From contig JBDTVG010000011.1 of NCBI GenBank assembly GCA_040007395.1, forward strand, positions 1-64,000: a stretch of 64,000 nucleotides of DNA, given 5' to 3'. The notes beneath the pieces were generated by a model. The model was not told where the DNA came from. It searched no databases and worked only from the letters and a program-made list of their open reading frames with translations. Origin of the DNA: DATGFK01 sp040007395 (lineage in GTDB: Bacteria > Chloroflexota > Anaerolineae > Aggregatilineales > UBA2796). Positions 41,864 to 51,348 of the stretch are shown in pieces (the first letter of the stretch is position 1; each line of letters starts with the position of its first letter). Position numbers and translations under genes: made by a program.

Positions 41864-43828
41864 TTGCAAGCTCAAGCAAGCTCACAACAGAGTGGTCGGG
41901 GTCGCCAAAAAGGCGCACCTAAACAACCCAGCAATCATGGACTCCAGCGGTCTATTGCCTATCTGGGTAAGCACAAGGGCACAACATTTATGGCCTATGG
42001 AGCGCTGCTGATCGCGACTCTAGCCCAGCTTGCTGTGCCGCAGCTTGTCCAGAACATGATCGATGCCGTGACCAAAGGCACGATTGCCAATGGCGTTTTG
42101 AGTGGCATTAGCAAACTGCCGACGATTGCACAAGGGCCGGCCTTAGATGTTGCCGCCCGTCAGTTCAATTCGACGGCTGCTCAAATCAAACTCGATCAAC
42201 TCAGCGCCGAGTCACTGTTGATTAACGCCGCATTGATCATCATCATCTTCGCAGTGGTGCGCGGGCTGTTCTCGTTCGTGCAAGCCTACATGGCAGAAAA
42301 AACTTCACAGGGTATTGCCTTCGACTTCCGCAACGAAATCTTTGCCAAGATCCAGCGTTTGTCGTTCAGCTACCACGATCAGAATCAGACGGGTCAATTG
42401 ATGATCCGCGCTACGGACGACGTAGAAAAAGTCCGACTGTTTATCGCTCAGGGACTTGTACAAGCCGCGTCAGCACTGCTGCTGCTAGTAGCAACAATGG
42501 CTATCCTGCTGTCGAAAAACTGGAAGCTAACCGTCTCGATTCTGCCTATCTTGCCCGTGACGCTGGTGGTCTTCATGATCTTCGGTGCGGTCTTCCAACC
42601 GCTGTTCATCCGTATTCAGATCATGCTGTCTGCGCTGAACACCGTGTTGCAGGAAAGTCTGGCAGGGATCAAGGTTGTCAAGGCGTTTGCCCGTGAAGAC
42701 TACGAACAAAAGCGCTTTGAGAAAGCCGCCGATAACCTGTTGGCACGCAGTCTTGGCGCGAGTTGGCGGCTAGCGGTGCTGTTCCCAATTATCTTCGTGT
42801 TGATCTCGGTTGGTCAGGCGATGCTGTTGTACTTCGGTGGTCGGCAGATCTTCGAGGGGACACTCGCGCTAGGCGAATATCAAGAGTTCAGCTTGTACTT
42901 GCTGTACCTGTTCATCCCGTTGAGCTTGCTGGGCTTCATCATTCCCTTGATGGCGCAGGCGGCGGCTTCGGCAGAACGTATCTTCACCATCTTGGATGCC
43001 AAGAGCGATGTCACCGACAAGGCCGATGCGGTTGAACTGCCCCAGATCGCGGGTCATGTCGAGTTCAAGAATGTCACGTTCCGCTACTTTGGCGGCAGCG
43101 AACCCGTCCTCAAAGAAGTCAGCTTCGAGGCACAACCCGGTCAGACGATTGCTTTGCTAGGTGCAACAGGCAGCGGCAAGACAACGATCATCAATCTGAT
43201 CCCGCGCTTCTACGATGCCAGCGAAGGCTCAATCCTAATCGACGGGCATGACCTGCGTGACATCACACTAGACAGCCTGCGTTCGCAGATCGGTATCGTG
43301 TTGCAAGAGACAAACCTGTTCAGCGGATCGATCCGCGACAACATCGCCTTTGGACGACCCACTGCTTCAATGGAGCATGTGATCGATGCGGCAAAGGCAG
43401 CGTCCGCTTATGACTTTATCATGAGCTTCCCACAGGGCTTTGATACGCCAGTCGGTGAACGCGGTACTACGCTTTCGGGTGGTCAGAAGCAGCGTATCGC
43501 CATCGCCCGTGCTTTGCTGCTTGACCCACGTCTGCTGATCTTGGACGACTCGACCAGCAGCGTAGACCTCGTGACCGAAGCGCATATCCAGAAGGCGCTG
43601 GATAACCTGATGAGAGGTCGTACCAGTTTCGTAATCGCTCAACGCATTAGCACAGTCGTGAATGCCGACCAGATCCTTGTTCTGGAAAAAGGCCAAGTCG
43701 TGGCGCATGGCAAGCACGAAGACCTGATGGAAAACAGCGCGATCTACGCCGAAATCTACAATTCGCAATTGGTTGGCGATGCTGAAGTCGAAGAGACTGA
43801 AGCCCTGCCTGCTGTACAGGAGGCTTAG
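41864..43828 (+). CDS. ABC exporter subunit with degenerate catalytic site
   Basis: The protein has 654 residues with a TTG start preceded by AGGGAG. It is a membrane domain of six segments (residues about 40-370) fused to a nucleotide-binding domain: Walker A GATGSGKTT, signature LSGGQKQR, Walker B LLILDDSTSSVD and switch region FVIAQRIST. The catalytic Glu after Walker B is Asp and the switch His is Gln, as in the degenerate half of heterodimeric exporters (TM287/288, BmrC/D type). The partner gene follows 8 bases later. Confidence 0.93.
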   Translation: MQAQASSQQSGRGRQKGAPKQPSNHGLQRSIAYLGKHKGTTFMAYGALLIATLAQLAVPQLVQNMIDAVTKGTIANGVLSGISKLPTIAQGPALDVAARQFNSTAAQIKLDQLSAESLLINAALIIIIFAVVRGLFSFVQAYMAEKTSQGIAFDFRNEIFAKIQRLSFSYHDQNQTGQLMIRATDDVEKVRLFIAQGLVQAASALLLLVATMAILLSKNWKLTVSILPILPVTLVVFMIFGAVFQPLFIRIQIMLSALNTVLQESLAGIKVVKAFAREDYEQKRFEKAADNLLARSLGASWRLAVLFPIIFVLISVGQAMLLYFGGRQIFEGTLALGEYQEFSLYLLYLFIPLSLLGFIIPLMAQAAASAERIFTILDAKSDVTDKADAVELPQIAGHVEFKNVTFRYFGGSEPVLKEVSFEAQPGQTIALLGATGSGKTTIINLIPRFYDASEGSILIDGHDLRDITLDSLRSQIGIVLQETNLFSGSIRDNIAFGRPTASMEHVIDAAKAASAYDFIMSFPQGFDTPVGERGTTLSGGQKQRIAIARALLLDPRLLILDDSTSSVDLVTEAHIQKALDNLMRGRTSFVIAQRISTVVNADQILVLEKGQVVAHGKHEDLMENSAIYAEIYNSQLVGDAEVEETEALPAVQEA

Positions 43829-43836
43829 TAACCCTT

Positions 43837-45807
43837 ATGATGGGTGGCTTTGACGGCGGTCGCCGTCTGATGGATCGCGAAACCAGTAAGCCCAAGAGCG
43901 TTGGCTCGACTCTAGCACGCTTTGGACACTATTTTGGGCGCTACTGGTTCGCGTTGGTGTTGGTCCTAATCTTTATGGTGCTGGGCACTTGGTCGCAGGT
44001 CACGGTTCCAGAAGTTATCGGACAGGCAGTAGACTGCTACCTGTTCCCAAGTCCATCGAGTGTGTGTACCTTCACCACTCGCGATGGCAAAGCGATTGAG
44101 GCGGATACGACTCTCAACGCATCGGCTAAATATGATGCCAAAGTCGCCGGACTGCTGACGATGGTCGGCGTACTGCTGGCGCTTGTAATCTTTGGTGCGG
44201 TGGCAGGTGGCCTAACCAACTACTCAATGTCGTGGGCAGGCCAGCACGCGCTGCGCCAAATCCGACTTGATGTGTTCGAGCATGTTCACCAACTGTCACT
44301 CGGCTATTATACCGAACACGAAGCCGGCGACATCATGAGCCGCTTCACCAACGACTCGGAAACGATCCAGCAGGTACTCAGTTTTGCGCTGGTCAACGTG
44401 TTAAGCGGTGGTCTGTTGGTCGTCTGGATCGTCCTCAAGATGTTCCAGTCCAACTGGGTCTATGCGTTGTTGAGCTTGATCCCAGTGCCGATTATGGCAA
44501 TCGCCACCAGCTACTTCTCGGATCAGGCGCGTAAAGCCTTCCGCAAGAGCCGTCAGGAAATGGGCAGCGTTAACGCCGACCTACAAGAGAGTATCTCCGG
44601 CGTGCGCGAGGTTCAGGCGTTCAACCGCGAATCGGAAAGCATCGACAACTTCCGCCGCACGAATGCTGCCAACCGTGACGCGAATGTGCGGGCGGCGACC
44701 TTCACCAGTGCGCTTACGCCTGTGCTAGAAGCGCTGGGTTATGTCGGTATCGGCTTGGTCGTGGTGGTCGGTGGCATCTCCGTGCTGCGGAACGAACCAC
44801 TGCTCGGCACAACGGTAATCTCGCTGGGTCTGGTGTTTACGTTCCTGCAATATATCCAGCGCTTCAACCAGCCTATTCAGCAAATCTCCCTGCTGTGGAC
44901 GAACGTCCAGAACGCGATTGCGGGTGGCGAGCGTATCTTCGGGCTGCTGGACGAAAAAGTTGACCTGTCCAACAAACCCGATGCCATCGCCATGCCCGTC
45001 ATCAAGGGCAAGGTCGAGTTCGTCGAGGCAAAGGCCGAGTACACCAAAGGCCAACCTGTGCTCAAGGGTGTCAACATTCTAGCCGAGCCGGGTCAAACCG
45101 TCGCCATTGTTGGGCCAACGGGCGCAGGCAAGACGACGATCATCAATCTGATCCCGCGCTTCTATGATGTGACTTCGGGTTCAGTCAAGATCGATGACAT
45201 TGACGTGCGCGATGTGACGACGGAAACCCTGCGTCGGCAGATCGGCCTCGTGCTGCAAGACTCGTTCCTGTTCTCGGATAGCGTGATGAACAATATTCGC
45301 TACGGCAAGCTCGACGCAACCGACGATGAAGTCATGGCTGCCGCCAAGTTGGCATCCGCTGATACGTTCATCGAACGACTGCCACAAGGCTACCAGACGA
45401 TTCTCGGTGAGCGTGGCGGTGGTCTGAGTCAGGGTCAGCGTCAGTTGATCTCTATCGCCCGCGCTGCGCTGGCTAATCCGCGCATCCTGATCCTTGACGA
45501 AGCCACCTCAAGCGTCGATACCCGTACCGAACGCTTGATCCAGAAAGCCTTCGAGAAACTGCTGGAAGGTCGGACTAGCTTCGTCATTGCTCACCGCCTC
45601 AGCACGATCCGCAACGCCGATCAAGTGTTGATGCTCAAGGATGGCGAGATCATCGAGCGCGGGACACACAACGAACTGTTGGCGCTCAAGGGTGCGTACT
45701 ACGACCTGTATATGAGCCAGTTCCGCCGCGAAGATGACAGCGCGACTGCACCTGTTCCCACGAACGGCAGTCTGGGAAATCTGGCTGCCGCTGGCGCTGG
45801 CGACTAA
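43837..45807 (+). CDS. ABC exporter subunit with canonical catalytic site
   Basis: The protein has 656 residues. The membrane domain has an extracellular Cys-containing loop (CYLFPSPSSVCTF). The nucleotide-binding domain has Walker A GPTGAGKTT, signature LSQGQRQL, Walker B ILILDEATSSVD and switch FVIAHRLST, all consensus. Its signature motif LSQGQ pairs with the Walker A of the other subunit to form the degenerate site, and its own Walker B and His form the active site with the partner's LSGGQ. It probably exports lipids or drugs under TetR control. Confidence 0.93.
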   Translation: MMGGFDGGRRLMDRETSKPKSVGSTLARFGHYFGRYWFALVLVLIFMVLGTWSQVTVPEVIGQAVDCYLFPSPSSVCTFTTRDGKAIEADTTLNASAKYDAKVAGLLTMVGVLLALVIFGAVAGGLTNYSMSWAGQHALRQIRLDVFEHVHQLSLGYYTEHEAGDIMSRFTNDSETIQQVLSFALVNVLSGGLLVVWIVLKMFQSNWVYALLSLIPVPIMAIATSYFSDQARKAFRKSRQEMGSVNADLQESISGVREVQAFNRESESIDNFRRTNAANRDANVRAATFTSALTPVLEALGYVGIGLVVVVGGISVLRNEPLLGTTVISLGLVFTFLQYIQRFNQPIQQISLLWTNVQNAIAGGERIFGLLDEKVDLSNKPDAIAMPVIKGKVEFVEAKAEYTKGQPVLKGVNILAEPGQTVAIVGPTGAGKTTIINLIPRFYDVTSGSVKIDDIDVRDVTTETLRRQIGLVLQDSFLFSDSVMNNIRYGKLDATDDEVMAAAKLASADTFIERLPQGYQTILGERGGGLSQGQRQLISIARAALANPRILILDEATSSVDTRTERLIQKAFEKLLEGRTSFVIAHRLSTIRNADQVLMLKDGEIIERGTHNELLALKGAYYDLYMSQFRREDDSATAPVPTNGSLGNLAAAGAGD

Positions 45808-45846
45808 GACAGCGCGTTAGAGTCTCCTCCGGTTCTTAATGATGTC

Positions 45847-45910
45847 AGCGGACAGGGCAAGCCCTGTCCCTACTGTCTTTTGTAGGGGTCGTCACCTGCG
45901 CGGCCCAGTT
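45847..45910. repeat. GTAGGG palindromic repeats
   Basis: A B-type unit faces a GTAGGGGTCGTCACCTGCGCGGCCC variant 40 bases behind the ABC exporter genes. Confidence 0.85.
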
Positions 45911-46032
45911 TTTTTGTTAGATGCCTACCCTACGCTTGCCCTGCTATTCCCCACTTTTGGCGTAATGTGATTACAATGGGCTGGCCTTTAGGCACAATAA
46001 TCCGAATTCGCTCACATTACCGACAAGAGCCA

Positions 46033-46135
46033 TTGACCCCACCCTAAATCCCTCCCCGAATTCAGGGAGGGACTTTACAATGTGAATTTTCTCCCTTTCC
46101 TCGCTTGCGGGGAAAGGGTCGGGGATAGGGGTCAA
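46033..46135 (+). repeat. TTGACCCC/GGGGTCAA MITE-like element
   Basis: The 103-bp copy starts TTGACCCCACCCTAAATCCC and ends GGGGATAGGGGTCAA. The interval 45808-46198 holds this and the repeats at 45847-45910 only. Confidence 0.9.
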
Positions 46136-46198
46136 TGATTTTGCACTTGTACTTTATATGAGCTACCTAATTTTCCCGGCGAGCGCAAAAAGTGAAAC

Positions 46199-47500
46199 AT
46201 GAATCTTAGGCTTCGCACGATTAAACTTCTTGCCATTTTTATGCTGATATGCTTGTTGGCGGTGCTGGGGACGCTGCCCAAAGTCAAAATGACCCATGCA
46301 CAGGACGCAACCGACTCACCAACGCGCCCGCTAGCCACGATCCCGCCCACCAACACGCCCCGCGCCAAAATCACGGCAGCCCCAGCGATTACGGCTACGC
46401 CCGCCGCTACACAAACCCCTATCGCGGCGCGGCTGTGTTCGGATTGCGTGCGTATCCGGCTCAGATCGACACCGGGAACCGCCGGTGATGTGTTGGCTTT
46501 TCTCGACAGCAACGCCCAATTTATGATCATTGGGCGCACTGCCGACAATATGTGGGTAAAGATTACCCTCGCCAGCGATGCTGGCGACACAAGCGATAGT
46601 AAATCGGGCTGGATTGCCGCCCAATATGTCAGATCGACGAACTTGCAAAAGATCGATGAGGTGGTGATCGGCGGTTTGCCTGTGCTGGATGTCGCCGTCG
46701 CAGCCCCGCCAACCGCGACATCGAGTGTCGGCGTGCCAAGCTGGATGTCTGGAGTCACCGCCCACGCCCGCCAGATCTATTTACATGGGCAAAGTCTCGG
46801 CAACCATCCTAACGTTTTTTCGCGGGTCGGTGACAGCATCAGTTTTTCGCCGTACTTCCTGACTCCCATCGGGCAGGGCAGCTATCAACTCGGCGCATAT
46901 GGATCGCTGTCTGGCGTGATCGGATATTTTTCGCAGGGCAACGCCCGGACAGGCAATTCGTTTGCGAATCAGTCTTTGGCAGCAGGTGGCGGCTGGAATT
47001 CCAATACGCTGTTGATTCCCGGCTATTCTGCGCCGCAGTTGTGCGGCAAAGATAGTCCGCTGGTCTGCGAATATAAGCTCGTCAAGCCTGCTGTCGCGCT
47101 GATCATGGTTGGCACCAACGACTCCGGCAGCGGGTCAACGGATCAGTTCGCCGGAAATTTGCGGCAGATCGTGCAGACCTCGATTGATATGGGCGTGGTG
47201 CCTGTCATCAGCACCATTCCGCCCAAGCGCATCGATCAGGCGCAGACAGATCGCGTCAACGCCTTCAACGCGGTGATCCATGCCGTCGCGCAGCAGTACG
47301 ATATACCGCTGTGGGATTATTGGGCAGCCATGCAGAACGCGCCGAATATGGGCATGAGCAGCGATGGTCTGCATCCGTCCGTGCCGCCCGACAAGGCATC
47401 CTGTAATTTCACCACCGACAATTTACAGTATGGCTACACAATCCGCAATTTGACGGCATTGCAAGCGTTGGATGTGATCTGGCGGCTGGTCTTATATTAA
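46199..47500 (+). CDS. Secreted SGNH/GDSL-type hydrolase with SH3-like domain
   Basis: The protein has 433 residues. A signal peptide (LLAIFMLICLLAVLGTLPKV) and a Thr/Pro/Ala-rich linker are followed by a bacterial SH3-like domain (VRIRLRSTPGTAGDVLAFLDSNAQFMIIGRTADNMWVKI, about 83-145). The hydrolase domain begins with the GDS motif (RVGDSIS), has the Asn motif MVGTNDSGSG and ends with the Asp-His motif SSDGLHPS. It is probably an extracellular esterase acting on cell-wall or polysaccharide acyl groups; that substrate is inference. Confidence 0.87.
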   Translation: MNLRLRTIKLLAIFMLICLLAVLGTLPKVKMTHAQDATDSPTRPLATIPPTNTPRAKITAAPAITATPAATQTPIAARLCSDCVRIRLRSTPGTAGDVLAFLDSNAQFMIIGRTADNMWVKITLASDAGDTSDSKSGWIAAQYVRSTNLQKIDEVVIGGLPVLDVAVAAPPTATSSVGVPSWMSGVTAHARQIYLHGQSLGNHPNVFSRVGDSISFSPYFLTPIGQGSYQLGAYGSLSGVIGYFSQGNARTGNSFANQSLAAGGGWNSNTLLIPGYSAPQLCGKDSPLVCEYKLVKPAVALIMVGTNDSGSGSTDQFAGNLRQIVQTSIDMGVVPVISTIPPKRIDQAQTDRVNAFNAVIHAVAQQYDIPLWDYWAAMQNAPNMGMSSDGLHPSVPPDKASCNFTTDNLQYGYTIRNLTALQALDVIWRLVLY

Positions 47501-47607
47501 GCGCAAGGATTTATCGAAGTTTTCTTTTGGCACATCCCGCCAGCCTCTTTTTTACGATAGAAGAGTAAGGGGATATTGGGGTAGTAAAGAACAAGCGTAA
47601 GATGAAT

Positions 47608-47692
47608 GACCCCTATCCCCAGCCCTTTCCCCGCAAGCGATGAAAGGGAGCCGCTCCGCTTGCAGGGCGAGGGATTTAGGGTGGGGTCAACT
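47608..47692 (-). repeat. MITE-like element, shortened copy
   Basis: It begins GACCCCTATCCCCAGCCC and ends GGGATTTAGGGTGGGGTCAA, the same family as 46033-46135 in opposite orientation with an altered middle. It lies between convergent genes. Confidence 0.85.
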
Positions 47693-47745
47693 GCACTTGT
47701 AGCTAACATGAGCCATGATATTTTGCTTTTACACCACCGAACGTG

Positions 47746-48174
47746 TTACGAGTCGGCTGATTGCGACAGCACAGGCTTAATATCGATGATGGGAGTTCCG
47801 TCAATCGCTTCTATTGGCCCTACTCGCAGTCTAGCTCCATCAATTTCCAGCACGGTAACCCGATGCAAGCCTAGCGGATTTGGTCTATCGGGGGAGCGTG
47901 TGGCAAAGACTCCTGTTAAGGGGATAGTGATGTCCCAGCGGGGGTGTAGTTTTAGGACATCGCGCTGTGATTTATGAAACCATGTAATCACGATAAGTTC
48001 ATCGCCGGGTGCAATCCCTTCAAGCCCTTCTGCCACCGCCGAATTTATATCAAGCCATGCGTCGGGTGCGCCTTCGCCGCCCTGACTGGGCGCATCTTCG
48101 CGCCGTTTGATCGGTGAATGAATTAGGCCAATGGGATGCAGTTCATAGTCAATAAAGTCGTCAATCTCTGGCAT
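47746..48174 (-). CDS. trmO: tRNA (N6-threonylcarbamoyladenosine(37)-N6)-methyltransferase TrmO
   Basis: The protein has 142 residues. It starts with YELHPIGLIHSPIKRREDAPSQGGEG and contains the hallmark GVFATRSPDRPNPLGLHRV and IDGTPIIDIKP segments of the TsaA/TrmO beta-barrel family, which uses SAM to methylate t6A37 of tRNA. It matches the short form of the family. It is transcribed opposite to the hydrolase gene. Confidence 0.9.
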   Translation of the reverse strand: MPEIDDFIDYELHPIGLIHSPIKRREDAPSQGGEGAPDAWLDINSAVAEGLEGIAPGDELIVITWFHKSQRDVLKLHPRWDITIPLTGVFATRSPDRPNPLGLHRVTVLEIDGARLRVGPIEAIDGTPIIDIKPVLSQSADS

Positions 48175-48225
48175 GACTCCACCTACAATTTAACCGAGTA
48201 TCTAGAGCGTGTTTGAATATTCAGT

Positions 48226-48322
48226 TGACCCCACCCTAAATCCCTCCCCGCAAGCAGGGAGGGACTTCAATCCGGGGCTTGCTCCCTTTCCTCGCTTGCG
48301 GGGAAAGGGCTGGGGATAGGGG
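48226..48322 (+). repeat. TTGACCCC MITE-like element
   Basis: A copy of the 100-bp family starts TTGACCCCACCCTAAATCC and ends in GGGGATAGGGGT without the final CAA. The rest of 48175-48555 holds AT-rich sequence with no clear gene; a promoter for ccmF should lie there. Confidence 0.85.
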
Positions 48323-48555
48323 TGCTTTCGCATTTTCAAAGACGCTCTATGGTTCATCAGGATAATCAAGCAATACTATAACATGAAAAAGCGGGAAGAT
48401 TTTGGGCGAGGCATAATTCACTTTCTCATAGACCTCTTAAGCGACATTCGAGGTCAATGATATAATTTTGTGATGATTTGCACAGAAGATATAGGACGTT
48501 CGTACCACACAGAGTATAATTGTGAAAGATATGAAAATTATCGGGAGAGTGTGTT

Positions 48556-50619
48556 GTGCTGGCTGAACTCGGCATTATATCGAGTGGACTGGCGCTTCTG
48601 TGCGCCGTGTTTGCCGTAGCCGCTTCGGCCTACGGTGCGATTAACCGCCTAGATCGCTGGGTATTGAGCGCCCGCAACGCCGCCCTGCTGACGTGGCCTT
48701 TGCTCACGATTGCCTGTCTTGCGTTGATCGCGGCCCAAGTCACAGGCGAATTTAACATCGCGTATGTATGGTCAACCACCAATTCGTCGGAGCCGTTGTT
48801 CTTCAAGATTACGGCGCTGTGGGGCGGTCAACCCGGCTCACTGATGTTCTGGGCGTGGGTGATGAGTACCTTTACAGGCGCGGCGGTACTGCTCAATTGG
48901 CGTTCGGAACGCCGCCTGATGCCGTGGGTACTCACCTTTACGATGGCGACACTGGGCTTCTTTCTGGTATTGGTCGTCTTCTACGAAAACCCCTTTGCGC
49001 GGCTGTGGGTCATCCCCGGTCAAGCCGATACGATCAAGGCTGTCTTTGCGCCAGCAGGTGCATCGCTGTTCCAACCGCCCGATGGACAAGGGTTAAATCC
49101 GCTGCTGCGGCACATTGGCATGGTTATCCATCCGCCGATGTTGTACAGCGGCTATGTGGGCATGGTTATCCCGTGGGCATTCGCGATGGCGGCATTGGCC
49201 TCTGGGCAACTCAACACCAATTGGATCACCGCGACTCGTCGGTGGGCGCTGGTGGCGTGGCTGTTTCTGGGGCTAGGGTTGATCCTCGGTGGGCGTTGGG
49301 CGTATGATGTCCTCGGCTGGGGTGGCTACTGGGGCTGGGACCCGGTAGAAAACGCCGCGCTGCTGCCGTGGCTCACCGGAACAGCCTTCTTGCACAGTGT
49401 CATGATTCAAGAAAAACGCGGGATGCTCAAAGTCTGGAATATGTTCCTGATCATCCTGACGTTTCTGTTAGTTATTCTTGGCACCTTTAGCACGCGCAGC
49501 GGGATCGTGGAAAGCGTTCACAGCTTCGCCCAAAGCGCAATTGGCGTGCCGATGCTTATCTTTGTCGCGGTGATGCTGCTCGGCTGTTTGGGCTTGTGGC
49601 TGTGGCGTTGGCAGCGCGGCGATCTCGACAGCGATAACCAACTTGATGCACTGATCAGCCGTGAAAGTATGTTTGTGCTCAACAACTGGATCTTCGTCGG
49701 GATTGCGGTAGTGGTGCTGTGGGGAACCTATTCACCCGTCTTTACCGACATTTTTTCCAACCAGAAGTTGACGCTTGGCGCTGAATATTATCGCGCAACA
49801 GTGATCCCACTGTTTGGCGCGATGTATATCCTGATGGGCATTGCGCCGTTTGTGGCGTGGCGCAAATCATCTTTTTCGGCGTTGGGGCGGATCGTGCTCA
49901 TCCCCATTGCAATGACGGCACTGACGGTCATTGTGCTCTACGCGCTTGGAACCACTGAACCGGGCGCGATATTTAGCTACGGGTTATTGGCGTTCGCTGG
50001 CTACAGCACGCTCATTGAGTTCTACCGGGGAACACGCGCCCGCATGAGCAAAGGCGAAAACGCGCTAACGGCCTTCTGGAAGCTGTGCGGGCGCAACCGC
50101 CGCCGCTATGGGGGCTACTTTATCCATTTGGGCGTGGTCGTGATCGGCATCGGGATCATTGGCAGCACGGTTTACCAGCAGCAAACGCAGGAGACAATCA
50201 ACCCCGGCGAGAAGATCACGCTTGGCAATTTGACGATGGTCTACAACAACGCTTTTCAGGCCGCCGCTGACGATGGACGGCAAATGGTGATCGCCGATGT
50301 GAGCGTGTATAAGGGTGGGCAAAAAGTGGCGGATATTCGCCCGCGCAAGGACTTCTTTGGCGCGAACGCCAGCCCGATGTCGATTGCGGGACAGTACACC
50401 ACCTTGGAAAGCGACTTTTATGTCCTTCTCAGCAATTGGGAAGGAACCCGTGCCACCTTTAAGATCTATCTAAATCCGTTGATTAACCTCGTGTGGTGGG
50501 GTGGGATCATTCTGTTGATCGGTACAGCGGTGGCGGCATGGCCTGCGCCCGAACGCGAAACGGCGCTGCGGATCGCGGAGTCGGCAGCGCCGGGTGCTTT
50601 GCAATTGGCAGGGGATTGA
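48556..50619 (+). CDS. ccmF: Cytochrome c maturation heme lyase CcmF
   Basis: The protein has 687 residues from GTG 48556 (CGGGAGAG upstream). It has many membrane segments and the heme-handling WWD-type signature GGYWGWDPVENAALLPWLTGTAFLHSVMIQ, with conserved His residues before and after (LLRHIGMVIHPPMLYSGYVG; FSTRSGIVESVHSFAQS). The C-terminal periplasmic part (VYQQQTQETINPGEKITLGNLTMVY) is typical. It ligates heme to apocytochromes together with CcmH. It is the first gene of a cytochrome c biogenesis cluster. Confidence 0.93.
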   Translation: MLAELGIISSGLALLCAVFAVAASAYGAINRLDRWVLSARNAALLTWPLLTIACLALIAAQVTGEFNIAYVWSTTNSSEPLFFKITALWGGQPGSLMFWAWVMSTFTGAAVLLNWRSERRLMPWVLTFTMATLGFFLVLVVFYENPFARLWVIPGQADTIKAVFAPAGASLFQPPDGQGLNPLLRHIGMVIHPPMLYSGYVGMVIPWAFAMAALASGQLNTNWITATRRWALVAWLFLGLGLILGGRWAYDVLGWGGYWGWDPVENAALLPWLTGTAFLHSVMIQEKRGMLKVWNMFLIILTFLLVILGTFSTRSGIVESVHSFAQSAIGVPMLIFVAVMLLGCLGLWLWRWQRGDLDSDNQLDALISRESMFVLNNWIFVGIAVVVLWGTYSPVFTDIFSNQKLTLGAEYYRATVIPLFGAMYILMGIAPFVAWRKSSFSALGRIVLIPIAMTALTVIVLYALGTTEPGAIFSYGLLAFAGYSTLIEFYRGTRARMSKGENALTAFWKLCGRNRRRYGGYFIHLGVVVIGIGIIGSTVYQQQTQETINPGEKITLGNLTMVYNNAFQAAADDGRQMVIADVSVYKGGQKVADIRPRKDFFGANASPMSIAGQYTTLESDFYVLLSNWEGTRATFKIYLNPLINLVWWGGIILLIGTAVAAWPAPERETALRIAESAAPGALQLAGD

Positions 50620-50623
50620 TGTA

Positions 50624-51346
50624 ATGATGCGGTTGTTTCGTATGAACAAGCCCTCACCCCCTAGCCCTCTCCCGCAGGGCGAGGGGAATCTTTCAGGGGT
50701 AGGTATACCTCAGAATGTCGGGTCGGGCAGGCCCGACCCCTACAAAAGACAGTTTGATGTAGGGACAGGGCTTGCCCTGTCCGCCGCAATGACCACAGGT
50801 CTACCATTGAAAAAGGTACGGGGTGAGGAAATTTGGCGATTCGCGCTGATGGCTAGCGCCTTGCTGCTGATCCTGTGTTCGTTGGCGGCAGCGAACAGCA
50901 CTTATGCTCAGGCGGGGGTGACTCCCACGCCGCGTGCGGTCAGCGATAATGAGGTTAACCGTATCGCGAAAGGCTTGTATTGCCCAGTTTGTCAGAATGT
51001 GCCGCTCGAAGTGTGCGAGACGGAAGCCTGCGCCCGCTGGCGTGAACAAGTCCGCGACTTGATCGCGCAAGGCGACACCGAAGCCCAGATCCGTGAGTAT
51101 TTTGTGGAGCACTTCGGCGCACAAACCGTTGGCGTGCCGACCAATCCAACCGCGCAACTGCTGACGGTCACGCTGCCACTCGCGCTGATTGTGGTCGTTG
51201 GGGGGCTGGTCGGAGCCAATTTGATCGGGTGGCGCAGACGGCGACCCCCAGTGTACCCAGAGGAAGTAAGCGTACCGCCAGCCGGGAATGAACCGCTGGA
51301 CGATTATCACGCGCAGCTTGAAGAAGAACTCAGGAAGCGAGAGTAA
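50624..51346 (+). CDS. ccmH: CcmH-type apocytochrome thiol reductase with repeat-derived N-terminus
   Basis: The mature part has the CcmH pattern: KGLYCPVCQNVPLEVCETEACARWREQVRDLIAQGDTEAQIREYFVEHFG, with the redox CPVC motif, and a C-terminal membrane helix (LLTVTLPLALIVVVGGLVGANLIG). A signal segment (FALMASALLLILCSLAAA) precedes it. The first codons MMRLFRMN overlap the end of ccmF, but the next about 46 codons (50648-50783) are encoded by palindromic repeats that stay open in frame. The start may have moved to ATG 50789. The protein would reduce apocytochrome or CcmG. Confidence 0.85.
   Translation: MMRLFRMNKPSPPSPLPQGEGNLSGVGIPQNVGSGRPDPYKRQFDVGTGLALSAAMTTGLPLKKVRGEEIWRFALMASALLLILCSLAAANSTYAQAGVTPTPRAVSDNEVNRIAKGLYCPVCQNVPLEVCETEACARWREQVRDLIAQGDTEAQIREYFVEHFGAQTVGVPTNPTAQLLTVTLPLALIVVVGGLVGANLIGWRRRRPPVYPEEVSVPPAGNEPLDDYHAQLEEELRKRE
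50648..50785. repeat. Repeat cluster inserted in the 5' region of ccmH
   Basis: A CCCTCACCCCCTAGCCCTCT-type repeat with its GGGCGAGGGG partner, a GTCGGGCAGGCCCGACCCCTAC unit and a B-type unit lie inside the long open frame of ccmH. Confidence 0.85.
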
Positions 51347-51348
51347 CC

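Noticed and set aside
47606..47692. GC-rich element as Rho-independent terminator
   Set aside because: It is a member of the dispersed 100-bp family and has no T-run.
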